From the NCBI GenBank assembly GCA_021927905.1, contig BLLK01000036.1, positions 1 to 34,663 of the forward strand: 34,663 bases of DNA, read 5' to 3'. Both the position numbers and the translations under genes were made by a program. The notes beneath the pieces are model-generated. The model did not search any database. It was not told the origin of the DNA and worked only from the letters and a program-made list of their open reading frames with translations. This DNA is from Chaetoceros tenuissimus. Lineage: Eukaryota; Bacillariophyta; Thalassiosirophyceae; Chaetocerotales; Chaetocerotaceae. Of this stretch, positions 26,377 through 34,663 are shown piece after piece. Numbering within the stretch: position 1 is the stretch's first letter; each line of letters opens with the position of its first letter.

Positions 26377-28182
26377 TTACCAGAAAGATGGGTGACCTTT
26401 GTCTATTGGAGGAGAGTCTCTACAAGGTTTCTTACTCGGTTTGTCCCTGTAATAACACTGGAAATTTGCTTCTGCTAAACAGCATTCGGATGATAGGGCA
26501 CCGAACTCAGTGTGGCCTCCTCCCAGTATTTCATCGACAGTTTTCTCGATGCATTGATCTTTGTAATACCACTCGCCCATTTGTTTAAAGTATTTGATCT
26601 TGTTGGCTTTGTTCATAGTCCAACTCATGTGGAAAATAATTGGAGTTATTTCTTCCTTCGCTATAGACTTCATGAAATCTTTCTTTTTTCTATTGTAATG
26701 CCATCCACCAGGGAACTCGTCCATCTCTCTACTAAGAACCTTGACTCTCATTCCAAACTGGGAAGCATGTTCTGCCATTACTTGAATTAGTGCCTGTTGA
26801 TGACTTGTTGATTGGAGGATCAAATCAGCTGAATAAATCAATGACGTCAAAAAGTATCTAGTCAGATCATTGTGTCGAATGTAATAAAAGCCAGAGTTTG
26901 CACTATAAGGCGCATAACGAGGACTATGTGCTCCATCATCCTGGAAGTAAACATCGAAATCTTTAAATTCGTTTGTTGGATCATGAAAAAACTCCAATGG
27001 ATTCTTGTACCAAACAATGTCCACATCCTGGAAAAGAAGGTCATATCCAAGGAAATTAACCATATGTACACATACTGCCTTTGCAAACATCATAGCAACA
27101 AACTTCCTATCTCCATAATGCCCAGCTTCCGCCTTTGGCAAATGGCCAAAATTTTTCTCATCGTGGAACGTTGCGAGCCCCATACTTTCAGCGAGATCCT
27201 TTGTTTCTTGGTCTGTCGGAAAGACCAAAACGTTAGAGACATCTAGTCCCTTCGCCTTGGCATTACAAACAAAATTCATAAGCAACTCGCTTTGACCAAA
27301 GTTGCAGGTCAACACTATGATTGTATTTTTCACAGCAACCTTTTCAGCAATAGATTTCAACTGTGCGGAAACCTCTTCAAAATTTCCCAAGTACTTTGTG
27401 AGCATTTGCCAGTGTTGTTCAATCTTTGCTTTCTCTGGAACTTTGAATGCACGAGATCCTTTCGACATCATTCCACGATTTACACTTCTCAATGGCTGTG
27501 ATGAATCCAGTGGTCCGCCATGTGGACCCTGTCTCATCCATTTTTGTACATGCCAATTTTCAAAATTCTGGACAACAGCGGTACACATTCTTTCTCTCTT
27601 TTTTGGAACAGTGACTACATGCATGAAATCACAGTTTTTCGTAGCTTCTTGAGCACTAAGTGGAACTATAGATATTTGAGCTTCTTTTGCTTTTGTAGGA
27701 TTTGCAGGAAGTGTACTTTCTCCATGATAAAGAAGAAGTGCAGGTGCTGATCCGTCATTGGGAGAACCGTAGTCATAGGTTCCAAAAAAGTCATCTCGTT
27801 CAATCTTTGATACACCCTGTAGAAACCCTCCAAATGAGCTATCAAATAACGAACCACTAGATTTTATACCTGCTCCATTTGTGTTTGAAGATAGATTCTT
27901 TTGCAAAGATGCGATGGTATTGTGTAAAGCCTTTATGGTTAGTTCATCTTCGTGACTTTTGTTTTTAAATTTAGCCTCAAGACTTTGCATATCTCTCGAT
28001 GTCGTCCCACTACTGTTATATGATTCATTTTCAGGCTTCTTGTGGTCTACGGCAAATTTTGAATATGCAGTTACAAATCCAACGTAAAAACTGACAGCTG
28101 AAACAAAGAAGTACTTGCATATGGCTGAAAGAGGAAATTTCTTTGTTGGATGCGATCCCTTTCTTGATTGAAGACCTGCCAT
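26377..28182 (-). CDS. Type II membrane nucleotide-diphospho-sugar transferase (Nucleotid_trans family, GT77-like)
   Basis: 601 aa, single exon. A short cytoplasmic N-terminus is followed by one membrane helix (about 22-40, ICKYFFVSAVSFYVGFVTAY), a Ser/Lys stem to about 110, and a GT-A fold catalytic domain (about 285-570). The latter has IIVLTCNFGQSELL, the DXD metal site Asp386-Val-Asp388 (LLFQDVDIVWYKNP), YSANSGFYYIRH and GGWHYNR. This order is that of the Nucleotid_trans family (plant RRA/XGD arabinosyl- and xylosyltransferases). It would act in the Golgi lumen on glycoproteins or wall polysaccharide; donor sugar and acceptor are unknown. It is divergent from the MYND gene. Confidence 0.82.
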   Translation of the reverse strand: MAGLQSRKGSHPTKKFPLSAICKYFFVSAVSFYVGFVTAYSKFAVDHKKPENESYNSSGTTSRDMQSLEAKFKNKSHEDELTIKALHNTIASLQKNLSSNTNGAGIKSSGSLFDSSFGGFLQGVSKIERDDFFGTYDYGSPNDGSAPALLLYHGESTLPANPTKAKEAQISIVPLSAQEATKNCDFMHVVTVPKKRERMCTAVVQNFENWHVQKWMRQGPHGGPLDSSQPLRSVNRGMMSKGSRAFKVPEKAKIEQHWQMLTKYLGNFEEVSAQLKSIAEKVAVKNTIIVLTCNFGQSELLMNFVCNAKAKGLDVSNVLVFPTDQETKDLAESMGLATFHDEKNFGHLPKAEAGHYGDRKFVAMMFAKAVCVHMVNFLGYDLLFQDVDIVWYKNPLEFFHDPTNEFKDFDVYFQDDGAHSPRYAPYSANSGFYYIRHNDLTRYFLTSLIYSADLILQSTSHQQALIQVMAEHASQFGMRVKVLSREMDEFPGGWHYNRKKKDFMKSIAKEEITPIIFHMSWTMNKANKIKYFKQMGEWYYKDQCIEKTVDEILGGGHTEFGALSSECCLAEANFQCYYRDKPSKKPCRDSPPIDKGHPSFW

Positions 28183-28527
28183 AGCTTGATGATCGCCTCT
28201 TTGCTATAAATTCCAGTCTGTAGTTTCAATGAAAATATGAGTGCCGCTAGAAAGATATGAAGCGATTAAAGTACAGTTGCACGAGTAAGTTTGATGAGGT
28301 TTGATGGTTTGTAAGCATAGTTTTTCTATCGAGTACATGATGATTCATTAGTTACGTAAGTACAACTGCAAGTTTCCGTTAAAAAACTTCATCCCCACTC
28401 TCCCCCCCCCCCTTTTTTTGTGGAATTCAATCAGTATCAGTTTCCATTAGGTAGATCTAGCTAGGTACGTACACACTTTCTCACTTTCTTCAAACTCTAT
28501 TACTCCAAATAAATAATGTAATCCATC
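28183..28527. promoter_or_regulatory. Divergent intergenic region with a C11-T7 homopolymer tract
   Basis: 345 bp between the glycosyltransferase and MYND starts. A run of 11 C (28402-28412) directly followed by 7 T is unusual here and prone to length errors in sequencing and replication. No other element is named. Confidence 0.5.
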
Positions 28528-29127
28528 ATGCCCGAGGAACGAAAGTGCTCCAATCTGAATTGTAACGTAACAGGATCATCGCTCAAATCATGTGGGGGGA
28601 CATGCAAAGGCAGTGTCTCCTACTGTAGTCGTGAATGCCAACGTGAACATTTCAAAATCCATAAAAAGATCTGTTACAAGAAAGCTAAAACAGACACACT
28701 CATTGTGCCGCATCCGCAACAAGGGCCTGCTTTACCTATACCACTCAAAGCATATCATGTAAAAGATGGATTTGGTAAAAGTGCGCTCCGTTTGCACTAT
28801 TCGAGTCATCTAGGTGAAGCATCTCTCAATCCATTCGTAATTGAATATTTTGGTGAAATTGATGATGAAATGGGATGGAATGCAGAAGGACTCGCAACAA
28901 TCCCTTGGTGTATTGCAACAAGTCCCGTTCACGATCTTACTGAGCGATTGACATTAAGAAATGGAGAAGCTGTGTTTAATATTACAAAAAGTAAAGCGGA
29001 AGTAGACGCATTACTACAAGCTGGTATTATCAGTGACACAGGGAGAAAGATACAAATGGGGTTCTATCCTCCACATCCTGTTTGTCGTATAAATCTACCC
29101 TTTGCCGAGGAGGACGACCATGAATAA
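28528..29127 (+). CDS. MYND zinc-finger protein, 199 aa
   Basis: The N-terminal MYND finger has Cys7, Cys12, Cys22, Cys26, Cys33, Cys37, His45 and Cys49; the second half fits CX3CX7HX3C exactly, the first pair is spaced CX4C. MYND fingers bind proline-rich peptides in partner proteins. The remaining 145 residues (LHYSSHLGEASLNPFVIEYF...) are not recognised, and no SET domain motif is seen. The ATG is the first in frame near 28528. Its 3' end converges on the CX9C gene (gap 194 bp). Confidence 0.75.
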   Translation: MPEERKCSNLNCNVTGSSLKSCGGTCKGSVSYCSRECQREHFKIHKKICYKKAKTDTLIVPHPQQGPALPIPLKAYHVKDGFGKSALRLHYSSHLGEASLNPFVIEYFGEIDDEMGWNAEGLATIPWCIATSPVHDLTERLTLRNGEAVFNITKSKAEVDALLQAGIISDTGRKIQMGFYPPHPVCRINLPFAEEDDHE

Positions 29128-29321
29128 AACTTTGCAGATTGAATCAAGAAAAATAAGAAGCAAGCAAAAAAGATATTGCAACAAATTCACTGAAAAGGAA
29201 GATAGTAAGAGAGTGTGTAAGGTCTAACTTCTAAACCAAGCATGATATTCCTCTGTAATGATTGCAACTATTTCAAAAATAAGCATTGTATTACTTTTCT
29301 TACAGCAAATCTTTGAAACGA

Positions 29322-29930
29322 TTATTTGTTGAGACGCTGATTCAAATCCTTCCATTTCTCCGAGACACAATTTCCAAGTGCCTGCATATCAATTTGACAA
29401 CCTTCTGCGTTGCTGAAATCTTTCTTAGAATCATAGGTAAAATATTTTGGATCAGTGCTTTCATGCTTTTGTACCATGCACTTTTTCAGCGTTACCAACT
29501 CTGAAGCACACCCTAAAGCCATAGCTCGGCATCCCCAAAGTGCATGCGTTTCTTTTGAACATTTTGTAGACTTGTATTGTGATCTATTCTCCATTTTTTC
29601 AGATTGAGCAGCATCTACACCTTCACTAGCGCTAGGATGTAAACTTCGAAAACTACTATCTCCTCTCATGGCAGCGACTGCTTGCTCCGCTTTCGGATTA
29701 GATATTCCCCAATCATAATACCTAGCAATTTTCATTCCAGCTCTGGTATCTGTAAGTCTAATCGAAGGTTCTTGATCAATCTTTCCTTTCGCCTTTTTGG
29801 CCAACTTTCTTATTCTCTGACATTCAGTGAGGGCATCTTCAATTTCTCCGCATTGCTTGAGACGCTCATAGGTTTGCTCATCTGCGAAGGATGATATGTA
29901 GTCTTTCAGAGATTGCATCTTGTTTTTCAA
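29322..29930 (-). CDS. Protein with four CX9C motifs (CHCH-like, mitochondrial IMS type), 202 aa
   Basis: Four exact CX9C spacings are visible: CGEIEDALTEC near residue 27, CSKETHALWGC and CASELVTLKKC near 123-150 (six residues between them, a twin CX9C), and CQIDMQALGNC near 180. Twin CX9C proteins are typically oxidised by the Mia40 relay in the mitochondrial intermembrane space and form helical hairpins; several serve respiratory-chain assembly. No cleavable presequence is evident, as usual for this class. Met5 (MQSLKDYISSF) may be the true start. A short helical linker (about 40-110) separates the first motif from the rest. The partner is unknown. It is divergent from the FetB-FetA fusion gene. 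Confidence 0.72.
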   Translation of the reverse strand: MKNKMQSLKDYISSFADEQTYERLKQCGEIEDALTECQRIRKLAKKAKGKIDQEPSIRLTDTRAGMKIARYYDWGISNPKAEQAVAAMRGDSSFRSLHPSASEGVDAAQSEKMENRSQYKSTKCSKETHALWGCRAMALGCASELVTLKKCMVQKHESTDPKYFTYDSKKDFSNAEGCQIDMQALGNCVSEKWKDLNQRLNK

Positions 29931-30333
29931 ATGTTACACAGCAGTTGCCAATTTCTTTCCTCAAATTTTTCTTTTGCGCTAGTCTTATACTGGCACTATT
30001 TTCTCAAACTATATCGAAAACTATAAGTGAGTTCAAATAAATATATTCTTGATCTTTTCTGATAAGTATCTTTCAACAACCAACTTCATGTATGTAAGAG
30101 GGTTTTATCACCTTAACCTTCGTGTAAGGACCTTGTACCTTGTAGATGAATGGAACGGAGCAAAAATGAGTGTTTTCGCGCCAAAAATGAAATCTTTTTG
30201 CATTGGATGTTGGATGGCATGTACGTATCTACCATACCTTCACTGTCAATCCAATCATGCTTTTATTACTTCTGTTGAAAACATAATACATATTCTCTAA
30301 GTGCTATGAATTACTACAGGAATTCTCTAGGTA
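29931..30333. promoter_or_regulatory. Divergent intergenic region, CX9C gene / ABC fusion
   Basis: 403 bp. An open frame at 30049-30300 ends before 30334 and has no similarity or signal. AT-rich, with no named element. Confidence 0.4.
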
Positions 30334-32142
30334 ATGTTTATTGGTTCAAGAGCAGTTGTACGACAAGCTTTTGAGTCATTGTCACCAATCAATAATCTTA
30401 AAATTGCAGATATGAGTAGTTTGCCATCGGTTGCAATGGCACCAAGAGGGGGAGGGGGAGGTGTCATCGCTATATCGGATGCAACCCTTCTAGTTTCTTC
30501 AGTTCCGCTTGCTCTCGTTGCAATCTTGTCATGGAAAATGCAGCTTGGTGTAAGCAGTTCCTTACTGACTGGTGCCTTTCGAACTTTTATTCAGCTATCA
30601 ATCCTTGCAGCCATTCTCCAACCTATTTTCACTGCAAGTAACATATTTTTAGTTGTGGCGTATTGTTTCTTCATGACAACACTTGCAGCTCAAGCATCTT
30701 GTTCGAGATTAAAATATCAGTTTAAGGGACAGTTTTTAGGAGTTCTGGGTTGTCTTTTGACTTCAGTTGCAACAGTGGCGAGTTTTGCTTTCGTAGGATT
30801 GATTAGACCACATCCACTGTACAATCCTCAATATGTGATACCAATAGTAGGAATGCTACTTGGGAACAGTATGAATGGGATTTCACTTACTTTGAACCAT
30901 CTTACTTCATCAATCGTTGAACAACAACGAGAAATAAATCTATATCTGAGTTTCGGTGCCACTGCTAAAGAGGCAATCTCTAGAATCCTTCGTGAAGCTG
31001 TGCGATCGGGAACAACCCCTTTACTGAATAGTTTAGCAGTGATTGGGTTGGTATCTATTCCGGGTATGATGACTGGTCAAATCCTTGGAGGGTCGAGTGT
31101 TATCGATGCAGCAAGATATCAATGCTTGATCATGTATCTGATTACCATTGCAACCTTTTGTGCAATTCTAATGGAAAGTCTGTTAGTTCTTCGAATTGGA
31201 TTTGATAAATCGCACATGCTTCGACCAGATAGGTTTACCAAAGAACCAAAGAAAAGCAAGAATGTATTGAAATGGCTGTTTGGACTTATGAAAAGAAAAT
31301 CGAGTGAAAGTAAAAGCAAAATATCTAGTCAGGATGAAAATACGCCACTCATTCAAACCTCTTTGAAAATCGAGGATACTTGTCCAGTAACAAACAATGT
31401 TGAGGTACAGCCCTTACTTAACTTGAATAATTCTGAAGGAGACACAAATATGTTGGAAATTCGAAATCTATGCAAGTCTACCGTTAGATGGGACAAGAAA
31501 GAGGAAGATACACTCTTAGGTCGTGAAGAAAACGTAGACTCAAGAAACTTGTTTGAACATTTCTCATTTAATGTGAGATCGAATGGAATATCATCAGTGA
31601 CTGGCCCGAGTGGTAGTGGAAAATCACAACTCCTACAATGTATTGCTGCATTAACACCCATACAAGAGGGAGAAGTACTCTTAAATGGGAAACGATGGGA
31701 CGTAGAAACTAGAGTGGAGTGGAGAAGAAAAGTGCGATATGTTACACAATTTAAAGTTGATATTCCAGGGAAGCCTATAGACTTTATCAAAAGAATCGCA
31801 TCCTTCAAGTCGTGGATAAAAGATCCATCAGCTCCAAAGCTTGAGAATGTGGTAGAAACTACTCAAGCTCTGATTTCAAAATGGGGACTTTCTGTTGATT
31901 GTCTAGATAAGGACTGGTCGATTCTCTCCGGAGGAGAATCTCAACGTGTAATTCTGGCAATCGCATTTGCTTCAAAGCCAGAAGTCATCATGTTGGACGA
32001 GTCAACTTCAGCACTTGATCAAAAAAGTAAGGCAGCAGTTGAAGCAAGCATCAAGGAGTATACAGAAAAGTTTGGATGGAAGGTATTACTAGTCAGCCAT
32101 GATGTAGAACAATTTGGAAGATTGAAAGACTTAATTGTCTAG
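30334..32142 (+). CDS. FetB/STAR2-like permease fused to FetA/STAR1-like ABC ATPase, 602 aa
   Basis: Residues about 48-290 form the UPF0014 (FetB/ALS3/STAR2) membrane domain with about seven helices (VSSVPLALVAILSW, GNSMNGISLTLNHL, SIPGMMTGQILGGSSV). An acidic/Lys-rich linker (about 300-372) follows, then an ABC ATPase with Walker A GPSGSGKS (424-431), signature LSGGE (531-535), Walker B VIMLDE (551-556) and the H-loop SHD near 590. In bacteria (fetA and fetB) and plants (STAR1 and STAR2) the two halves are separate proteins, implicated in iron homeostasis and aluminium tolerance. Here the order is membrane domain first, ATPase last, in one frame without intron. Two copies would make a full transporter. 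Substrate and membrane are unknown. Met27 or Met35 are alternative starts. Confidence 0.87.
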   Translation: MFIGSRAVVRQAFESLSPINNLKIADMSSLPSVAMAPRGGGGGVIAISDATLLVSSVPLALVAILSWKMQLGVSSSLLTGAFRTFIQLSILAAILQPIFTASNIFLVVAYCFFMTTLAAQASCSRLKYQFKGQFLGVLGCLLTSVATVASFAFVGLIRPHPLYNPQYVIPIVGMLLGNSMNGISLTLNHLTSSIVEQQREINLYLSFGATAKEAISRILREAVRSGTTPLLNSLAVIGLVSIPGMMTGQILGGSSVIDAARYQCLIMYLITIATFCAILMESLLVLRIGFDKSHMLRPDRFTKEPKKSKNVLKWLFGLMKRKSSESKSKISSQDENTPLIQTSLKIEDTCPVTNNVEVQPLLNLNNSEGDTNMLEIRNLCKSTVRWDKKEEDTLLGREENVDSRNLFEHFSFNVRSNGISSVTGPSGSGKSQLLQCIAALTPIQEGEVLLNGKRWDVETRVEWRRKVRYVTQFKVDIPGKPIDFIKRIASFKSWIKDPSAPKLENVVETTQALISKWGLSVDCLDKDWSILSGGESQRVILAIAFASKPEVIMLDESTSALDQKSKAAVEASIKEYTEKFGWKVLLVSHDVEQFGRLKDLIV

Positions 32143-32460
32143 CTAGAATCAGAAGCACGTACTGTTTTGAAAACTAATATGTATCATTGCTACACGGTCA
32201 TGTTATCATTGAGAAAAATGGAATACTTGTTTTCTTCGCTAAATCGCTAATAGGTTATTTTAATAAAAGACTGTGTCCACTTTATTGTACGTACTTGTAC
32301 GAGTATTTGCTGTAACATGTTCTTTCTTCATGGAACTCAACAGCGCAGCACATGCGTCATAACCTTCAAATATTTTCATTTCATGACAGACACACATTTT
32401 CATATGAATGTAAGGTACTGACTATTTCTCACAGTACCAAATAGCAAGGACTCATTGATC
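32143..32460. other. Intergenic region between ABC fusion and desaturase
   Basis: 318 bp. It holds AATAAA at 32262 (120 bp after the ABC stop) and the desaturase promoter. Nothing else recognised. Confidence 0.4.
32262..32267 (+). terminator. Possible polyadenylation signal AATAAA
   Basis: 120 bp downstream of the FetB-FetA stop. Confidence 0.35.
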
Positions 32461-33994
32461 ATGATTAGGAATCTAGCCTTTGCTCTGGCTGTTCTTCAAG
32501 CAGAGGCATTTGTGTGTCTGAGCAGGAGTAAGCAAGTTGTACTGACTACATCTGGTGGATCAGTGTCGTTGCTCTCTTCCATTGCTTCAACCAATGATCA
32601 AAAGTTGGAAGTAAGCCCACCTCCCTCCACTTCTTCAACTACATCTGAGACCGACCAAAGTCTCAACATTCGCATTCATGGAGAGTGGTATGATCTAACT
32701 AAATGGAGAAACAGCCATCCAGCAGGAGAACATTGGATCGACCTTTACAACAAGAGAGATGCAACTGAAGTCATGGACGCATTCCATAGCGAGAAGGCAA
32801 AAATCATGTATCAAAGGCTACAAAAGGTTGACGAAACAAAGGCGAGTGAGTTGCAAAAGGCCACTCCTGAAGATACAGAAGTTACTCTAGCATTTCGTGA
32901 ATTTCGTACAAAGCTCGTGAATGACGGATGGTTTGAAAGGGATTTAGTCCACGAAGCAAAATTGATTGGAATCAATCTTTCACTTTTCATCGGAGCTGCA
33001 GTCTCAGCTCATAGTATTCCTTTGATGTCGATATTTTTACTATCTTTAGGTAAGTGGCTTTGAAGTTGACATAACTCAAAGTCAAGAAATTTTCAAATCT
33101 GAAATTTTCAAGAATGGTACAATTACTTCCACTTCCAACTTCCGATCTCAACACTCTTTAAAAGGTTATAGCAACAGCGGCTGGATTGGACATGATTATA
33201 TTCACGGAGTCGACAAGTTCAGTGAAAGACTTCGTAATTATAGCGCACTAGTTGGTGGACTCGGAACTACTTGGTGGTCTGATAAACATAATCTACATCA
33301 TGCTCATACAAATGAGATGGGAGTTGATGGAGATATGGCAGTGGGTCCGCTATTGTTTACATATGTACCAGATCCAAAAAATGATACTCCATGGAGAAAG
33401 GTTCAGCATTATACTTTTGTGCCAGTATTCTCTCTACTGAGATGGCTATGGTCAATAAGATCATTCCAAGAAGCAATCAAAGGCATTGAGAATAAAAGAC
33501 CACAAGCAAAGCAGGAACTTTATTGTTTAATGGCGCACTATGCCATGTTGTTGACAATATTTCCAATGAGTGTTTGGATTCCAGCATACTTTTTGAGTGG
33601 ATTAATAACTGCATTGATTGTTACTCCTACGCATCAAAATGATACATTTTTCAGCGACACCCAAAACGATTGGGTAACGTCTCAATTTGAATCTACCCGT
33701 AATGCTGTATTGACAAATCCATTCAGTACGTGGTTGTGGGGAGGCATGCAGTATCAACTGGAACATCATTTATTCCCTGCAATGCCTAGATCAAAGTATC
33801 CAGCACTCCGTCCTATATTGAAGCAATTTGCATCTGAGAATAATCTAAAGTATTTGGAATCGGGAGAAGTTGAAATTCTAAAGATGAATTGGGAATTGAT
33901 GAGAGATGTTGCAAAAGCAGATCCCGTCGAGGGTGCACCTCACGGTGCTCTCTTTACTGTGAATGATAAATTGGCAACTGGTGCCAAAATCTAG
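32461..33994 (+). CDS. Cytochrome-b5 front-end fatty-acid desaturase, plastid-like leader, 2 exons
   Basis: Exons 32461-33049 and 33165-33994, a 115-bp GT-AG intron, phase 1, 472 aa. The ATG at 32461 begins a signal peptide (MIRNLAFALAVLQAEAF) with Phe after Ala at 16-17, the A-F pattern of diatom bipartite plastid leaders. The b5 domain (about 70-120) has haem ligands His86 in HPAG (the second Gly of the usual HPGG is retained, the first is Ala) and His109. The desaturase has three His boxes: HDYIH (206-210), HNLHH (238-242) and QLEHH (394-398). Q-x-x-HH marks the front-end group (delta-4/5/6/8), making polyunsaturated acyl chains. Regioselectivity cannot be read from sequence. AATAAA at 34044 may end the transcript. 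Confidence 0.87.
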
Positions 33995-34432
33995 GGGACT
34001 AGGGAATTCAATCTAACATAAAAAGTTCCATTTTTGTTGTTCAAATAAAAGTCTTAGCTAAAATCCCTTTCAATTTTACTTTTTTAAACCGTGAAAAGCA
34101 GCCTGAATGGTAAAAGCATCTTTCATCAATCTGATTGATACCGCGGGTACAATGACGACTCTTTTGCTTCGCTCTCATTCGAACTATTTAGCTCGCTTTG
34201 TACTATTTTTTAATACGTACACAATATTCAAAAATATGCGACCGACAAGGAGAGAGAGACTGGGAAGAGAGTTCACTAACTAGTGTGTTCACTTTGAATT
34301 AGGTATTACCTACTAGGTACTGCCTAAAACCTAGTTGGTCGTTGATATAATACTTGCAAATAACCAAGAAATTGCTCAGAAACCATCTTCCTATTGTCTG
34401 CAAGAGATTGCTCGAATCGTTGAACCATCAAA
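33995..34432. other. Intergenic region downstream of the desaturase
   Basis: 438 bp. AATAAA at 34044-34049, then AT-rich sequence with a short taggtattacctactaggta near-palindrome (34300-34320) in the presumed promoter of the last gene. Confidence 0.4.
34044..34049 (+). terminator. Possible polyadenylation signal AATAAA
   Basis: Begins 50 bp after the desaturase stop. Confidence 0.4.
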
Positions 34433-34663
34433 ATGCCAACTCGAACAAATGAAACTGCAGAACTAAATGATTCCGACATCGCCAGTCCCTCTAACAAAAA
34501 GGCAAAGGTAGCTTCCACTACCGAACCAGATTTCGTCAAGGTTCTTCTAGAATGTGGAATTTCGGAACTAAAAGGAACAGATGAAGTTGAAAAGAGTGGC
34601 TGTGTTTTAGAGGAAAAAGTTACACCGCAACAATTGAGACAATCCATCCATGGACTGTTACTA
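34433..34663 (+). CDS. Unrecognised protein, 5' end only (right edge)
   Basis: Open for 77 codons from ATG to the window end. The first 35 residues are polar with a basic SNKKAK patch (possible nuclear signal). The following part (EPDFVKVLLECGISEL) looks helical. No domain can be named from this fragment. Confidence 0.55.
   Translation, partial: MPTRTNETAELNDSDIASPSNKKAKVASTTEPDFVKVLLECGISELKGTDEVEKSGCVLEEKVTPQQLRQSIHGLLL

Noticed and set aside
30049-30300. 83-codon plus-strand frame before the ABC fusion
   Set aside because: No domain, ends before the next ATG, and no splice junction joins it to the fusion protein.

Overview
The window looks like nuclear DNA of a diatom or a close stramenopile relative. 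The evidence is a Copia-type (CoDi-like) retrotransposon, short GT-AG introns (66-181 bp, mostly under 120) at moderate gene density, secreted proteins with the 'DNYPxETSW...DSYGDGICC' module, a gametolysin-type M11 peptidase, LRR receptor-like proteins without kinase, and a desaturase whose N-terminus looks like a bipartite plastid leader with an A-F motif. The species cannot be fixed from sequence alone. All gene models are read by eye.

Left part (1-12.5 kb): a partial, two-exon RNase H-fold (DDE-like) transposase gene on the minus strand runs off the left edge (1-3111). Next comes a full-length Copia LTR retrotransposon (3545-10230) with two LTRs of 396 bp that read identical base for base, flanked by a 6-bp target duplication (agctac). 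It sits inside the 3' coding end of a minus-strand patatin-type triacylglycerol lipase gene (SDP1/Tgl-like; 10226-12502). The displaced last 55 codons and the old stop are still readable on the far side of the element (3372-3539). The element is one long frame (gag-protease-integrase-RT-RNase H) interrupted by two in-frame TGA codons.

Middle part (12.9-26 kb): a secretory and cell-surface neighbourhood. It holds a small predicted secreted protein, a six-exon M11 metallopeptidase, a convergent DOMON plus copper type II monooxygenase, an LRR receptor-like membrane protein, and two tandem Cys-rich secreted paralogues with Pro/Ser/Gly repeat stalks, one truncated by an in-frame stop. A degraded copy of the monooxygenase 3' end lies at about 13.2-13.55 kb and records an old local duplication.

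Right part (26.3-34.7 kb): housekeeping-like genes. They are a type II membrane nucleotide-diphospho-sugar transferase, a MYND zinc-finger protein, a protein with four CX9C motifs (mitochondrial intermembrane-space type), a natural fusion of a FetB/STAR2-like permease with a FetA/STAR1-like ATPase, a cytochrome-b5 front-end fatty-acid desaturase with a plastid-like leader, and the start of an unrecognised gene cut by the right edge.

The points most worth checking are: the lipase broken by a very young retrotransposon; a catalytic M11 motif split over a 27-nt microexon and an intron that can only end in CG; a primer-binding site that matches the D-arm of initiator tRNA-Met rather than the tRNA 3' end; the two in-frame UGA codons in the element; and the one-polypeptide FetB-FetA fusion.
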